A stretch of DNA of 64,000 nucleotides from Hydrogenophilales bacterium (lineage in GTDB: Bacteria > Pseudomonadota > Gammaproteobacteria > Burkholderiales > Thiobacillaceae): positions 73,823-137,822 of the forward strand of contig JADJYY010000012.1 in assembly GCA_016719465.1 (NCBI GenBank), in the 5' to 3' direction. Shown piece after piece: positions 25,756 through 36,567 of this stretch. Position numbers and translations under genes: made by a program. Below the pieces are notes generated by a model. That model saw only the letters and a program-made list of their open reading frames with translations, was not told where the DNA came from and did not search any database. The stretch's first letter is position 1; the number at the start of each line of letters is the position of its first letter.

Positions 25756-28089
25756 ATGCCCCTGATCGAAATCGACGGCCAGCAACTCGAAGTCGCCCCC
25801 GGCGCGACGGTGATGGATGCCGCCCATCAGGCGGGCATCTACATCCCCCATTTCTGCTACCACAAGAAACTCTCCATCGCCGCCAGCTGCCGCATGTGCC
25901 TGGTGGAAGTGGAAAAGGCGCCCAAGCCCCTGCCCGCGTGCGCCACGCCGGTCACCGACGGCATGAAGGTCATGACCCGCTCGCCCAAGGCGGTGACGGC
26001 CCAGAAGGGGGTCATGGAGTTCCTGCTCATCAACCACCCCCTGGATTGCCCCATCTGCGACCAGGGCGGCGAGTGCCAGTTGCAGGACATCGCCGTGGGC
26101 TACGGCGGTTCCGCCTCCAACTATCAGGAACCCAAGCGGGTGGTGAAGGACAAGGAACTCGGCCCCCTCATCGCCACCGACATGACCCGCTGCATCCACT
26201 GCAGCCGCTGCGTGCGCTTCGGCCAGGAAATCGCCGGCCTGATGGAGCTGGGCATGCCCGGCCGCGGCGAGCACACCGAAGTGATGCCCTTCCTGGAAGC
26301 CCAGGTCACCCACGAGTTGTCCGGCAACGTCATCGAGTTGTGCCCGGTGGGCGCGCTGACCTCCAAGCCGTTCCGCTATGCCGCCCGTTCCTGGGAACTG
26401 TCCCGGCGCAAGTCGGTGAGCCCCCACGACGGCCTGGGCGCCAACGTCCAGGTGCACGTGAAGAACGGCAAGGTCTTCCGCGTGGTGCCCCAGGACAACG
26501 AGGCGGTCAATGAATGCTGGATCGCCGACCGGGACCGCTACAGCTACGAAGCTCTCAATTCCGACCAGCGCCTGACCCGTCCCATGCTCAAGGACGGCGG
26601 AACCTGGCGCGAGGTGAGCTGGCAGGATGCCCTGGAACGGGTCGCCACACGCTTGGCCGAAATTCGCGCGTCCAAGGGCGCCGCCGCCATCGGCGGCCTG
26701 GCCAGTCCGCACCAGACCGTGGAGGAGCTCTACCTCTTCACCAAGCTGCTGCGCGGCCTGGGCACGGAGAACATCGACCATCGCCCGGCCCAGGCCGTGG
26801 ATACGCAAGGGCAGGGCGCCCGCTGGCTGGGCATGCCGGTGGCCGACCTGAACAATTTGGAGCGGGTGCTGCTGATCGGCGCCACCCTACGCCAGGAACA
26901 GCCCCTCATCGCCCAGCGCCTGCGCCAGGCCGTGAAGCGCGGCGCCCAGTTGCACGTGGTGCATGCCGCCGACGACAACCTGCTGTGCAAGCTGGCGGGC
27001 AAGCTTATCGTCAAGCCCTCCGCCTGGGTCAATGCCTTGGCTCGCATTGCCGCCGCCTTGCGCGATGCGGGTGCGTCCGTCTCCCTGTCCACGGGCGATA
27101 TCCAGGCCGATGACGCCGCCCGCGCCATCGCGGCCAGCCTCATGTCGGGCGCGCGTAAAGCGGTGCTGCTCGGGGCCGTGGCCCAGAACCACCCGGCCGC
27201 CAACGAAATCCACGCCCTGGCCCAGGCCATCGCGGCCGCCACCGGCGCGACCCTGGGCTTCCTGTCCCCCGCCGCCAATTCGGTGGGCGGCCAGGTCGTG
27301 GGTACCCTGCCCGGACCCGGTGGCCTCGCCGCCGCCGCCATGCTGGGCAAGCCAGGGGTTGCGTCCATTGCCGCCTACGTCCTGCTGGGCGTGGAGCCGG
27401 AACTGGAGGCTTGCGACACCGCCCAGGCCCGCGCCACTCTCGATGGCGCCGAATTCGTGGTGCTGATGAGCGCCTTCAAGACCCAGGCCATGGACTACGC
27501 CGACGTGCTGCTGCCCATCGCGCCGTTCACGGAAACCGGCGGTGCCTTCGTCAACACGGAAGGCCGCCTGCAGGTTTTCCACGGCGCGGTGAAGCCCCGG
27601 GGCGAAGCGCGGCCCGCCTGGAAGGTGTTGCGGGTGCTGGGCAATCTGCTCAGCCTCGGTGGTTTCGATTACGACAGCGTGGAAGGTGTGCGCGCCGATG
27701 CGCTGCCCCAAGGCCAGGACGGCATCGCCGCCCATTTGAACAATGCCGCCGCCACGGTCGATCTGCCCGGCCTGAATATGGCCGAGGGCCTCGAACGCCT
27801 GGGCGAGACGCCTATCAACCAGCTCGATGCCCTCACCCGCCGGTCCGCGCCCCTGCAGGCCACGGCCGATGCCGCCGCGCCCCGGGCCTGGATGTGCGGC
27901 GACCAGTTGGCCGGCCTGAACCTGAACACGGGCGATGCCGCGCGGATTCGCCAGAACGGCCATGAAATCGTGCTGCCGGTGGATCGGGATGATCGCCTGG
28001 CACCCGGCACGGTGCGCATCGCCGCCGCCCATCCCCTGACCGCCGGTCTGGGCGCCCGCTTTGGCATCATCAGCGTGGAGAAGGCCTGA
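25756..28089 (+). CDS. nuoG: NADH-quinone oxidoreductase subunit G
   Basis: 777 residues. The N-terminal ferredoxin domain (MPLIEIDGQQLEV, HFCYHKKLSIAASCRMCLVE) binds [2Fe-2S]; HPLDCPICDQGGECQLQD and CIHCSRCVRFG bind [4Fe-4S] clusters. The rest is a molybdopterin-oxidoreductase-like domain that has lost its cofactor. ATG at 25756 is chosen because GGGAG lies 8 bases upstream; ATG at 25750 is too close to it. Confidence 0.95.
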   Translation: MPLIEIDGQQLEVAPGATVMDAAHQAGIYIPHFCYHKKLSIAASCRMCLVEVEKAPKPLPACATPVTDGMKVMTRSPKAVTAQKGVMEFLLINHPLDCPICDQGGECQLQDIAVGYGGSASNYQEPKRVVKDKELGPLIATDMTRCIHCSRCVRFGQEIAGLMELGMPGRGEHTEVMPFLEAQVTHELSGNVIELCPVGALTSKPFRYAARSWELSRRKSVSPHDGLGANVQVHVKNGKVFRVVPQDNEAVNECWIADRDRYSYEALNSDQRLTRPMLKDGGTWREVSWQDALERVATRLAEIRASKGAAAIGGLASPHQTVEELYLFTKLLRGLGTENIDHRPAQAVDTQGQGARWLGMPVADLNNLERVLLIGATLRQEQPLIAQRLRQAVKRGAQLHVVHAADDNLLCKLAGKLIVKPSAWVNALARIAAALRDAGASVSLSTGDIQADDAARAIAASLMSGARKAVLLGAVAQNHPAANEIHALAQAIAAATGATLGFLSPAANSVGGQVVGTLPGPGGLAAAAMLGKPGVASIAAYVLLGVEPELEACDTAQARATLDGAEFVVLMSAFKTQAMDYADVLLPIAPFTETGGAFVNTEGRLQVFHGAVKPRGEARPAWKVLRVLGNLLSLGGFDYDSVEGVRADALPQGQDGIAAHLNNAAATVDLPGLNMAEGLERLGETPINQLDALTRRSAPLQATADAAAPRAWMCGDQLAGLNLNTGDAARIRQNGHEIVLPVDRDDRLAPGTVRIAAAHPLTAGLGARFGIISVEKA

Positions 28090-29121
28090 GTGGACGCAAA
28101 TACCATGGACACCCTGCACGACCTCCTCGGCCCCGCCTGGCTCCCGATCTGGACCCTGGTCAAGATCGTCGCCATCGTCGCGCCCCTGATGCTGTGCGTG
28201 GCCTACCTCACCTATGTGGAACGCAAGGTGATCGGCTACATGCAGGTGCGCATCGGCCCCAACCGGGTGGGCCCCATCGGCCTGCTGCAGCCCATCGCCG
28301 ACGCGGTGAAGCTGATGTTCAAGGAAATCATCGTCCCCAGCGGTGCCAACAAGGGCCTGTTCTTCCTCGGCCCCATCCTGGTCATCGCCCCGGCCCTGGC
28401 GGCCTGGGCGGTGTTCCCGTTCACCGACAAGCTGGTGCTGGCCAACATCGACGCCGGCCTGCTGTACATCATGGCCATCACCTCCATGGGCGTGTACGGC
28501 GTGGTGGTGGCGGGCTGGGCGTCCAACTCCAAGTACGCCTTCCTGGGCGCCATGCGTTCCTCGGCCCAGATCGTGTCCTACGAGATCGCCATGGGTTTTG
28601 CCCTGGTGGGCGTGCTGATGGCTGCCCAGAGCCTGAACCTGGTCGACATCGTCAACCACCAGGCGGGCGGTTTCTGGCAGTGGTACTGGCTGCCCCTGTT
28701 CCCCCTGTTCATCGTCTACCTGATCGCCGGCGTGGCGGAAACCAACCGGGCGCCCTTCGACGTGGCGGAAGGGGAATCGGAGATCGTCGCCGGCTTCCAC
28801 GTGGAATATTCCGGCATGGCCTTCGCCGTGTTCTTCCTGGCGGAATACGCCAACATGATTCTCATCGCCGGCCTCACCAGCATCATGTTCCTGGGCGGCT
28901 GGCTGTCGCCGTTCCCGTTCCTGCCGGACGGCTTCTTCTGGATCGCGGCGAAGATGTCCTTCGTGCTGTTCCTCTTCCTCTGGTTCCGCGCCACCTTCCC
29001 GCGCTATCGCTACGACCAGATCATGCGCCTGGGCTGGAAGGTGTTCATCCCGGTGACCCTGGTGTGGATCCTGGTGGTGGGCGCGGCCATGCAGACGCCT
29101 TACGGCCATCTGTTCCACTGA
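28090..29121 (+). CDS. nuoH: NADH-quinone oxidoreductase subunit H
   Basis: 343 residues, membrane subunit at the junction with the peripheral arm. [21 protein letters not shown] and [27 protein letters not shown] (the two quinone-side loops) are intact. GTG at 28090 has GGAGAAGG in the end of nuoG; an ATG at 28105 is an alternative start. Confidence 0.96.
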   Translation: MDANTMDTLHDLLGPAWLPIWTLVKIVAIVAPLMLCVAYLTYVERKVIGYMQVRIGPNRVGPIGLLQPIADAVKLMFKEIIVPSGANKGLFFLGPILVIAPALAAWAVFPFTDKLVLANIDAGLLYIMAITSMGVYGVVVAGWASNSKYAFLGAMRSSAQIVSYEIAMGFALVGVLMAAQSLNLVDIVNHQAGGFWQWYWLPLFPLFIVYLIAGVAETNRAPFDVAEGESEIVAGFHVEYSGMAFAVFFLAEYANMILIAGLTSIMFLGGWLSPFPFLPDGFFWIAAKMSFVLFLFLWFRATFPRYRYDQIMRLGWKVFIPVTLVWILVVGAAMQTPYGHLFH

Positions 29122-29131
29122 GGCGGATGCG

Positions 29132-29623
29132 ATGCTGAAATCGATCAAGTCCTTCTTCGACACCTTCCTGCTCGTCGAGCTGGTCAAGGGCATGGCCCTC
29201 ACCGGCAAGTTCCTGTTCTCGCGCAAGATCACGGTCCAGTTCCCGGAAGAGAAGACGCCCCAGTCCCCTCGTTTCCGCGGCCTGCACGCCCAGCGCCGCT
29301 ATCCCAACGGCGAGGAACGCTGCATCGCCTGCAAGCTGTGCGAGGCGGTGTGCCCGGCCATGGCCATCAAGATCGAGTCGGAGCAGCGCGAAGACGGCAC
29401 GCGTCGCACCACGGTGTACGACATCGACCTGACCAAGTGCATCTTCTGCGGCTTCTGCGAGGAAGCCTGCCCGGTGGACGCCATCGTCGAGACCCGCATC
29501 CTGGAATACCACGGCGAGAAGCGCGGCGACCTTTACTACACCAAGGACATGCTCCTGGCGGTGGGTGACAAGTACGAAGAACAGATCGCCCGCGACCGGG
29601 CGGAAGACGCGAAATACCGGTAA
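29132..29623 (+). CDS. nuoI: NADH-quinone oxidoreductase subunit I
   Basis: 163 residues, carrying clusters N6a and N6b in [13 protein letters not shown] and [13 protein letters not shown]. The N-terminal amphipathic helix and [17 protein letters not shown] motif are typical. Followed by a repeat-rich spacer instead of the usual short gap to nuoJ. Confidence 0.97.
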   Translation: MLKSIKSFFDTFLLVELVKGMALTGKFLFSRKITVQFPEEKTPQSPRFRGLHAQRRYPNGEERCIACKLCEAVCPAMAIKIESEQREDGTRRTTVYDIDLTKCIFCGFCEEACPVDAIVETRILEYHGEKRGDLYYTKDMLLAVGDKYEEQIARDRAEDAKYR

Positions 29624-29740
29624 TGGGGAAACGGGAAAAGTGAAACGGGAAACGCACAAATCCAACCCCTGCCGGCGCGGGTCGTCTCCGCGCGAAGCGG
29701 CGTTTCCCGTTTCCCGTTTCCCGTCTCCCGGGGTCGACTG
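29624..29740 (+). repeat. Repeat-rich hairpin spacer between nuoI and nuoJ
   Basis: GAAACGGGAAACGC (29642-29655) has a perfect 14-bp inverted partner at 29700-29713. Further GGGAAACGGG copies upstream and CCCGTTTCCCG copies downstream extend the palindrome imperfectly across the spacer. No coding potential. Confidence 0.8.
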
Positions 29741-30364
29741 ATGGAATTCAAGAGCCTCGTTTTCTACTTCCTCTCCACCATCCTGGTGCTGGCGGCCCTG
29801 CGCGTCATCACCGCGCGCAACCCGGTGCATTCCGCCCTGGCCCTGGTGCTGGCCTTCTTCACCGGCGCCGGCCTGTGGCTGCTGCTGGAAGCGGAGTTCC
29901 TGGCCATCACCCTGGTGCTGGTCTACATCGGCGCGGTCATGGTGCTGTTCCTGTTCGTGGTGATGATGCTGGACATCAACCTGGAGGAACTGCGCAAGGG
30001 CTTCTGGAGCTACCTGCCGGCGGGCCTGCTGGTGGCGGGCCTGATGGTGGTGGAAATGGTCATGGTGCTGGGCGGCAAGGACCTGGGCCTGGGCACCCCC
30101 GCGCCCCATGGCGCCGACTACAGCAACATCAAGGAACTGGGCCGCCTGCTTTACACCGACTACGTCTACCCCTTCGAACTGGCCGCCGTGCTGCTGCTGG
30201 TGGCCATGGTGGCGGCCATCGCCCTGACCCACCGCAAGCGCGGCGACACCCGGCAGATGAATCCGGCTGACCAGGTGAAGGTCAAGCGCGCCGACCGCAT
30301 CCGCATGGTGTCCATGAAGCCGGTTAAACCCGAGCCGCCCAAGTCCGACGAGGATGAAGAATGA
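29741..30364 (+). CDS. nuoJ: NADH-quinone oxidoreductase subunit J
   Basis: 207 residues with five membrane helices; the conserved core [40 protein letters not shown] includes the pi-bulge helix. The C-terminal tail is basic and then acidic. Its end overlaps nuoK by ATGA. Confidence 0.96.
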   Translation: MEFKSLVFYFLSTILVLAALRVITARNPVHSALALVLAFFTGAGLWLLLEAEFLAITLVLVYIGAVMVLFLFVVMMLDINLEELRKGFWSYLPAGLLVAGLMVVEMVMVLGGKDLGLGTPAPHGADYSNIKELGRLLYTDYVYPFELAAVLLLVAMVAAIALTHRKRGDTRQMNPADQVKVKRADRIRMVSMKPVKPEPPKSDEDEE

Positions 30365-30666
30365 TCGGCCTGAACCATTACCTGATCCTGGGTTCCATCC
30401 TGTTCGCCATCAGCGTGGTGGGCATCTTCCTGAACCGGAAGAACGTGATCATCCTGCTCATGGCCATCGAACTCATGCTGCTGGCGGTGAACACCAACTT
30501 CATCGCCTTCGCCCGCTACCTGGACGACACCGCCGGCCAGGTGTTCGTGTTCTTCATCCTCACCGTGGCGGCGGCGGAATCCGCCATCGGCCTGGCCATC
30601 CTGGTGGTGCTGTTCCGCAGCATGCGCACCATCAACGTGGACGACCTGGATCGGTTGAAGGGCTGA
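30361..30666 (+). CDS. nuoK: NADH-quinone oxidoreductase subunit K
   Basis: 101 residues, three helices, with the key Glu residues in [14 protein letters not shown] and [13 protein letters not shown]. Normally followed directly by nuoL; here two non-complex-I genes intervene. Confidence 0.97.
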   Translation: MIGLNHYLILGSILFAISVVGIFLNRKNVIILLMAIELMLLAVNTNFIAFARYLDDTAGQVFVFFILTVAAAESAIGLAILVVLFRSMRTINVDDLDRLKG

Positions 30667-30667
30667 G

Positions 30668-30985
30668 ATGCTGAGCCAAACCACCCTCCAGGAAGCCGCC
30701 CGCGTTTTGGGCGAGGCCGCGCGGCCGGCCAGGGTGATCCTGTTCGGCTCCTATGCGCGGGGCGACGCCGACGAGGGGTCGGACGTGGATTTCCTGGTGA
30801 TCGAGCCGGAGGTCGCGCATCCGGGGGAAGAGGCGGTGCGCCTGTACCGGGCCTTGCGCCCCCTGCGCCTGCCAGCGGATGTGCTGGTGTACTCCCAGGC
30901 CGAGGTGGAACGCCGGCGCGACTGGTGTTCCAGCGCGGTGTACTGGGCCATGCGCGAGGGCAAGGTGTTGTATGAGGCCGCATGA
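30668..30985 (+). CDS. Minimal nucleotidyltransferase (MNT-type antitoxin-like)
   Basis: 105 residues with the polymerase-beta nucleotidyltransferase signature GS-x10-D-x-D (FGSYARGDADEGSDVDFLV). It starts 1 bp after nuoK, with AAGGG inside the nuoK end, so it is translated from the nuo mRNA. Paired with a HEPN-domain gene, it resembles MNT-HEPN toxin-antitoxin modules, in which the MNT protein can AMPylate the HEPN partner. A non-toxin nucleotidyl transfer role is possible. Not a complex I subunit. Confidence 0.85.
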   Translation: MLSQTTLQEAARVLGEAARPARVILFGSYARGDADEGSDVDFLVIEPEVAHPGEEAVRLYRALRPLRLPADVLVYSQAEVERRRDWCSSAVYWAMREGKVLYEAA

Positions 30986-31370
30986 AAATGAAGCGCGAAC
31001 CATGTTGCGTCTGGCCGGACAGGATCTTGAAATCCTGCGCCTCATCCTGGACGCGCCTCAGATCGAAATCCATGGCCTGTGCTTCCACGCCCAGCAATGT
31101 GTGGAAAAGGCATTGAAGGCAATGTTGGCGATGCGCGGCGCGGTTTATCAGCGGACACACAACCTGGCTACTCTGGCGGACACCCTGGCCGACCTGGGCC
31201 TGAAAACACCCGTGGACGCGGAAATCCTGCTTCGCCTCAATCCCTGTGCCGTGAACTTTCGCTACGACGATATGGAAATCCCCACCTTTAGCCGCCAGGA
31301 AGTCATGACGATCGCCCGGACTATCCTGGACTGGGCCAACGCGGAAGCCGCCGCGAGCCGCGAAGGTTGA
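30972..31370 (+). CDS. HEPN-domain protein, partner of the MNT protein
   Basis: 132 residues, all helical. The core IHGLCFHAQQCVEKALKAMLAMRGAVYQRTHNL matches the HEPN family found beside minimal nucleotidyltransferases. The canonical RNase motif R-x4-6-H is not evident, so toxicity is not assured. It overlaps the MNT gene by 14 bp (ATG 30972; ATG 31002 is an alternative). Its stop is 5 bp before nuoL, so the pair is embedded without breaking the operon. Confidence 0.82.
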   Translation: MRPHENEARTMLRLAGQDLEILRLILDAPQIEIHGLCFHAQQCVEKALKAMLAMRGAVYQRTHNLATLADTLADLGLKTPVDAEILLRLNPCAVNFRYDDMEIPTFSRQEVMTIARTILDWANAEAAASREG

Positions 31371-31375
31371 CACCC

Positions 31376-33388
31376 ATGGACATGCAATCCCTCTACCTCA
31401 TCGTGCCCCTGGCCCCCCTGGCCGGCGCCGTCATCGCCGGCCTGTTCGGCAAGGCCATCGGCCGCGCCGGCGCCCACGTGGTCACCATCCTGGGCGTGGC
31501 GATTTCCTTCCTGGTTTCCCTGGTGATCTTCCAGGACGTGCAGGGGGGCAATACCTACAACGGCCCGGTGTACACCTGGCTCACCTCCGGCGACATTTCC
31601 CTGGAGATCGGCTTCCTCATCGACAAGCTCACCGTGTTGATGATGCTGGTGGTGACCTTCGTGTCGCTGATGGTGCACATCTACACCATCGGCTACATGG
31701 CCGACGATCCGGGCTACCAGCGCTTCTTCAGCTACATCTCCCTGTTCACCTTCTCCATGCTCATGCTGGTGATGTCGAACAATTTCCTCCAGTTGTTCTT
31801 CGGCTGGGAGGCGGTGGGCCTGGTGTCCTACCTGCTGATCGGTTTCTGGTACACGCGGGAAACCGCCATCTACGCCAACCTGAAGGCTTTTCTTGTAAAC
31901 CGCGTCGGTGATTTTGGATTTCTACTTGGCATCGGCCTGGTGCTGGCCCACTTCGGCACCCTGGATTACGCCCAGGTGTTCCAGAAGGCGCCGGAACTGG
32001 CCAACCACACCATCACCCTGTGGGAAGGCCACACCTGGAGCCTGATGGCGGTGATCTGCATCCTGCTGTTCATCGGCGCCATGGGCAAGTCGGCCCAGTT
32101 CCCGCTGCACGTGTGGCTGCCGGATTCCATGGAAGGCCCCACCCCCATCTCCGCCCTGATCCACGCGGCGACCATGGTGACGGCGGGCATCTTCATGGTG
32201 GCGCGCATGTCGCCCCTGTTCGAGCTGTCCGATACCGCGCTGTCCTTCGTCATGGTGATCGGCGCCATCACCGCCCTGTTCATGGGCTTCCTGGGCGTGA
32301 TCCAGAACGACATCAAGCGGGTGGTGGCGTACTCGACGCTCTCCCAGCTGGGCTACATGACCGTGGCCCTGGGCGCCTCCGCCTACGGCGTGGCCATCTT
32401 CCACCTGATGACCCACGCCTTCTTCAAGGCCCTGCTGTTCCTGGCCGCGGGCAGTGTGATCATCGGCATGCACCACGACCAGGACATCCGCAACATGGGC
32501 GGCCTGCGCAAGTACATGCCCATCACCTGGATCACCTCCCTGATCGGTTCCCTGGCCCTGATCGGCACGCCTTTCCTGGCGGGCTTCTACTCCAAGGACT
32601 CCATCATCGAGGCGGTGAAGTTCTCCCACCTGGCCGGTTCCGGCTTCGCCTACTTCGCCGTGACCCTGGGGGTGTTCGTCACCGCCTTCTATTCCTTCCG
32701 CATGTATTTCCTGGTGTTCCACGGCAAGGAGCGCTTCAAGTGCGCCCACGACACCCACGACCACGAGGCGGACAAGGACGGCGATGCCCACGGCCATCAC
32801 CATGGCGGCCATAGCTGCCCCCACGAGACACCCTGGGTGGTGACCTTGCCGCTGATCCTGCTCGCCATCCCATCCGTCGCCATCGGCTATCTGGCCATCG
32901 AGCCCCTGCTGTTCGGCGGCTGGTTCGGCCCCGCCATCCAGGTCAACGAAAACCACGGCGCCATGGTCGAACTGGCCCACCATTTCCACGGCGCCGCCGC
33001 CATGGGCCTGCATGCGCTGATGACCCCGCCGTTCTGGCTGGCCGTGGCCGGCGTCGGGTTGTCCTGGTTCTTCTACCTGAAGCGGCCCGACATTCCCGCC
33101 GCCATCCAGAAGCGTTTCGGCCTGATCTACCGCATCCTGGAAAAGAAATACGGCTTCGACGATTTCAACGACTGGTTCTTCGCCGGCGGCGCCCGCTTCC
33201 TGGGCGGCAGGTTCTGGCGCTGGGGCGACGTGGGCGCCATCGACGGCGTCATGGTCAACGGCACGGCGCGTTTGGTCGGCCATATCGCCAGCGTCGTGCG
33301 CCATCTGCAAACCGGTTACATCTACCACTATGCCTTCGCGATGATCGTGGGTGTGCTGCTCCTGGCCACCTGGTTCGCGCGGGGATGA
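31376..33388 (+). CDS. nuoL: NADH-quinone oxidoreductase subunit L
   Basis: 670-residue antiporter-like proton-pumping subunit. The pumping core FFGWEAVGLVSYLLIGFW, MGKSAQFPLHVWLPDSMEGPTPISALIHAATMVTAG and the Lys/His helices are intact, followed by the long lateral helix region. A His-rich loop (HDTHDHEADKDGDAHGHHHGGH) near residues 457-480 is a notable insertion and could bind metal. ATG 31376 has GAAGG 9 bases upstream. Confidence 0.96.
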   Translation: MDMQSLYLIVPLAPLAGAVIAGLFGKAIGRAGAHVVTILGVAISFLVSLVIFQDVQGGNTYNGPVYTWLTSGDISLEIGFLIDKLTVLMMLVVTFVSLMVHIYTIGYMADDPGYQRFFSYISLFTFSMLMLVMSNNFLQLFFGWEAVGLVSYLLIGFWYTRETAIYANLKAFLVNRVGDFGFLLGIGLVLAHFGTLDYAQVFQKAPELANHTITLWEGHTWSLMAVICILLFIGAMGKSAQFPLHVWLPDSMEGPTPISALIHAATMVTAGIFMVARMSPLFELSDTALSFVMVIGAITALFMGFLGVIQNDIKRVVAYSTLSQLGYMTVALGASAYGVAIFHLMTHAFFKALLFLAAGSVIIGMHHDQDIRNMGGLRKYMPITWITSLIGSLALIGTPFLAGFYSKDSIIEAVKFSHLAGSGFAYFAVTLGVFVTAFYSFRMYFLVFHGKERFKCAHDTHDHEADKDGDAHGHHHGGHSCPHETPWVVTLPLILLAIPSVAIGYLAIEPLLFGGWFGPAIQVNENHGAMVELAHHFHGAAAMGLHALMTPPFWLAVAGVGLSWFFYLKRPDIPAAIQKRFGLIYRILEKKYGFDDFNDWFFAGGARFLGGRFWRWGDVGAIDGVMVNGTARLVGHIASVVRHLQTGYIYHYAFAMIVGVLLLATWFARG

Positions 33389-33400
33389 GGATAAATACGC

Positions 33401-34891
33401 ATGTTTGAAGGGATCGGCCTGATCAGCCTCGCCATCTGGGTGCCCATCCTGGCCGGGGTGCTCATCCTCGTCACGGGGGGCGACAAGAACGCCGATGGCC
33501 AGCGCACCCTGGCCCTGATCGGCTCCGTGCTGGGCTTCCTGGTGGCCATTCCCCTGTGGACCGGCTTCGATGCGTCCACGTCCGCCATGCAGTTCGGGGA
33601 AGCGGCCGAGTGGGTGCCCATGTTCAACATCCATTACCGCCTGGGCGTGGACGGCATCTCCATGCCCTTCATCCTGCTCAACAGCTTCACCACCGTGCTG
33701 GTGGTGCTGGCCGGCTGGGAGGTGATCAAGGACAAGGTGGCCCAGTACATGGCCGCCTTCCTGATCCAGTCCGGCCTGTTGAACGGCGTGTTCGGCGCCC
33801 TGGACGGGGTGCTGTTCTATGTGTTCTTCGAGGCCATGCTGATCCCCCTGTACCTGATCATCGGTATGTGGGGCGGCCCCAACCGGGTCTACGCGGCCAT
33901 CAAGTTCTTCCTCTATACCCTGCTCGGCTCCCTGCTCATGCTGGTGGCCCTGGTCTACCTCTACTTCCAGAGTGGCGGCAGCTTCGAGATCCTGACCTGG
34001 CACAAGCTGCCCCTGGCGATGACCGCCCAGATCCTGCTGTTCGTGGCCTTCTTCTTCGCATTCGCGGTGAAGGTGCCCATGTGGCCGGTGCACACCTGGT
34101 TGCCGGACGCCCACGTGGAAGCCCCCACCGGCGGTTCCGTGGTGCTGGCGGCCATCACCCTGAAGGTGGGCGCCTACGGTTTCCTGCGCTTCATCCTGCC
34201 CATCGTGCCGGATGCCGCCCATGAACTGACCTGGCTCATCGTCACCCTGTCCCTCATCGCCGTGGTCTACATCGGCCTGGTGGCCCTGGTGCAGGCGGAC
34301 ATGAAGAAACTCATCGCCTATTCGTCCATCGCCCACATGGGCTTCGTCACTCTGGGCTTCTTCCTGTTCAACCCCCTGGGTGTCGAGGGCGGCCTGATTC
34401 AGATGATCTCCCATGGCTTCGTCTCCGCCGCCATGTTCCTGTGCGTGGGGGTCATGTACGACCGGGTGCATTCGCGCCAGATCGCCGACTACGGCGGCGT
34501 GGCCAACACCATGCCGCGCTTCGCCGCCTTCTTCATGCTGTTCGCCATGGCCAACGCGGGCCTTCCGGCCACCTCCGGCTTCGTCGGCGAATTCATGGTG
34601 GTGCTGGGCGCGGTGCAGGTGAATTTCTGGTGGGCCTTCCTGGCCGCCACCACCCTGATCTTCGGCGCCGCCTACACCCTGTGGATGGTCAAGCGGGTGG
34701 TGTTCGGGCCGGTGGCCAACGCGCACGTGGCCGGGATGAAGGACATCAACTCCCGCGAATTCGTGGTTCTCGGCCTGCTGGCGCTATGCGTGCTGGGCAT
34801 GGGCGTGTATCCCCTGCCTTTCACCGAGGTCATGCACGCGTCCGTGAACAACCTGCTGGAACACGTGGCCCACAGCAAGCTGGCGTATTGA
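33401..34891 (+). CDS. nuoM: NADH-quinone oxidoreductase subunit M
   Basis: 496-residue antiporter-like subunit. [25 protein letters not shown] segment (here [15 protein letters not shown]), [30 protein letters not shown] and [13 protein letters not shown] are the proton-channel motifs. Starts 12 bp after nuoL. Confidence 0.97.
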   Translation: MFEGIGLISLAIWVPILAGVLILVTGGDKNADGQRTLALIGSVLGFLVAIPLWTGFDASTSAMQFGEAAEWVPMFNIHYRLGVDGISMPFILLNSFTTVLVVLAGWEVIKDKVAQYMAAFLIQSGLLNGVFGALDGVLFYVFFEAMLIPLYLIIGMWGGPNRVYAAIKFFLYTLLGSLLMLVALVYLYFQSGGSFEILTWHKLPLAMTAQILLFVAFFFAFAVKVPMWPVHTWLPDAHVEAPTGGSVVLAAITLKVGAYGFLRFILPIVPDAAHELTWLIVTLSLIAVVYIGLVALVQADMKKLIAYSSIAHMGFVTLGFFLFNPLGVEGGLIQMISHGFVSAAMFLCVGVMYDRVHSRQIADYGGVANTMPRFAAFFMLFAMANAGLPATSGFVGEFMVVLGAVQVNFWWAFLAATTLIFGAAYTLWMVKRVVFGPVANAHVAGMKDINSREFVVLGLLALCVLGMGVYPLPFTEVMHASVNNLLEHVAHSKLAY

Positions 34892-34907
34892 GCGAGAAGA
34901 ACCTTCC

Positions 34908-36353
34908 ATGATGTTTCCCGTTCCCGACCTCCTCCCCGCCCTGCCCGAGATTTTCGTGCTGGGCATGGCCTGCGCCATTCTCCTGGTGGATGTGTTCACC
35001 AGGGAACGCAACTACGCCTATGTGCTGACCCTGGCCACCCTGCTCGGCGCGGCGGCCATCACCGTCTTCACCAGCGTGCCCCAGGTGCAGACCACCTTCG
35101 GTGGCCAGTTCATCGACGACGCCATGGGTGACGTGCTCAAGCTGATGGCCTACCTGGCCGCCATGACCGCCGTGGTCTACTCGCGCAATTACCTGGGCGA
35201 GCGCGGCCTGTTCAAGGGCGAATTCTTCGTGCTGGCCCTGTTCGCCGTGCTGGGCATGATGGTCATGATCTCGGCCAACCATTTCCTGGTGCTCTACGTG
35301 GGCCTGGAATTGTTGTCTCTCTCTCTCTACGCCATGGTCGCCCTGCAACGGGAATCGAAGCAGGCCACCGAGGCGGCCATGAAGTACTTCGTGCTGGGGG
35401 CCCTGGCTTCCGGCCTGCTGCTCTATGGCATGTCCATGCTCTACGGCCTTACCGGTACGCTTGAACTGCCCAGGATGGCGGCCATCCTCCAGGACGGCGT
35501 GAAGGACACCATGATCCTGGCCTTCGGCATCGTGTTCATCGTCGCCGGCCTGGGCTTCAAGCTGGGCGTGGCGCCCTTCCACATGTGGGTGCCGGACATC
35601 TACCAGGGCGCGCCTTCCGCGGTGACCCTGTTCATCGGTACCGCGCCCAAGCTGGCCGCCTTCGCCTTCACCATGCGCCTGCTGGTGGACGGCCTGCATC
35701 CCGCGGTGGGCGACTGGCAGGGCATGCTGGCGATCATGGCGGTCCTGTCCCTGGCCATCGGCAACCTGGCGGCCATCATGCAGACCAACATCAAGCGCAT
35801 GCTGGCCTACTCCACCATCTCCCACATGGGTTTCCTGCTGCTGGGCATCCTGTCCGGCACCTTCGCCGGCTATTCCGCCGCCATGTTCTACGTCATCGCC
35901 TATGTGCTCATGAGCCTGGGCAGCTTCGGCCTGGTGGTCTACCTGTCCCAGAACGGCCTGGAAGCCGAGCACCTGGACGACTTCAAGGGCCTCAACAGCC
36001 GCCATCCCTGGCTCGCCGCCCTGATGGCCATCCTCATGTTCTCCATGGCCGGCATTCCCCCCTTCGTCGGCTTCTACGCCAAGCTCGCCATCCTGCAATC
36101 CCTGGTGGGCGCGGGCTTCCTCTGGCTGGCCGTGGTGGCGGTGATGTTCTCCCTGATCGGCGCGTTCTATTACCTGCGCGTGGTCAAGATCCTCTACTTC
36201 GACGCACCCAGGGCGGATGCGCCGGCCATGACGCCGGCCTTCGACATCCAGGCGCTGCTGTCCGCCAACGGCCTGGCGGTCCTGGCGCTCGGCATCCTGC
36301 CCCAGCCCCTCATTACCCTCTGCACCTACGCGATGCAGATGACCTTGCAGTAA
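34908..36353 (+). CDS. nuoN: NADH-quinone oxidoreductase subunit N
   Basis: 481-residue antiporter-like subunit closing the operon. [53 protein letters not shown] and [14 protein letters not shown] are diagnostic. The next 214 bp to the chemoreceptor contain no recognisable gene or terminator. Confidence 0.97.
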   Translation: MMFPVPDLLPALPEIFVLGMACAILLVDVFTRERNYAYVLTLATLLGAAAITVFTSVPQVQTTFGGQFIDDAMGDVLKLMAYLAAMTAVVYSRNYLGERGLFKGEFFVLALFAVLGMMVMISANHFLVLYVGLELLSLSLYAMVALQRESKQATEAAMKYFVLGALASGLLLYGMSMLYGLTGTLELPRMAAILQDGVKDTMILAFGIVFIVAGLGFKLGVAPFHMWVPDIYQGAPSAVTLFIGTAPKLAAFAFTMRLLVDGLHPAVGDWQGMLAIMAVLSLAIGNLAAIMQTNIKRMLAYSTISHMGFLLLGILSGTFAGYSAAMFYVIAYVLMSLGSFGLVVYLSQNGLEAEHLDDFKGLNSRHPWLAALMAILMFSMAGIPPFVGFYAKLAILQSLVGAGFLWLAVVAVMFSLIGAFYYLRVVKILYFDAPRADAPAMTPAFDIQALLSANGLAVLALGILPQPLITLCTYAMQMTLQ

Positions 36354-36567
36354 GCCACCGGCCGCTCGCGCCCACCCGCCTGTCGTAATCGCCGTCCTGG
36401 GACGGCGGCCCACCCGACCATTCGCCTGAAGCCATGATCCGTCGCCTCGAAACCGGCGCGGGGATTCAAGTTCCGCCCACGGTTGACCGTTAATCAAGTC
36501 CGGCGGGCCGCCTGAACGCGCGGCGTCGTCGGGTCGGTCGAACTTTCACCTTTACGTGGGCAGCTTC

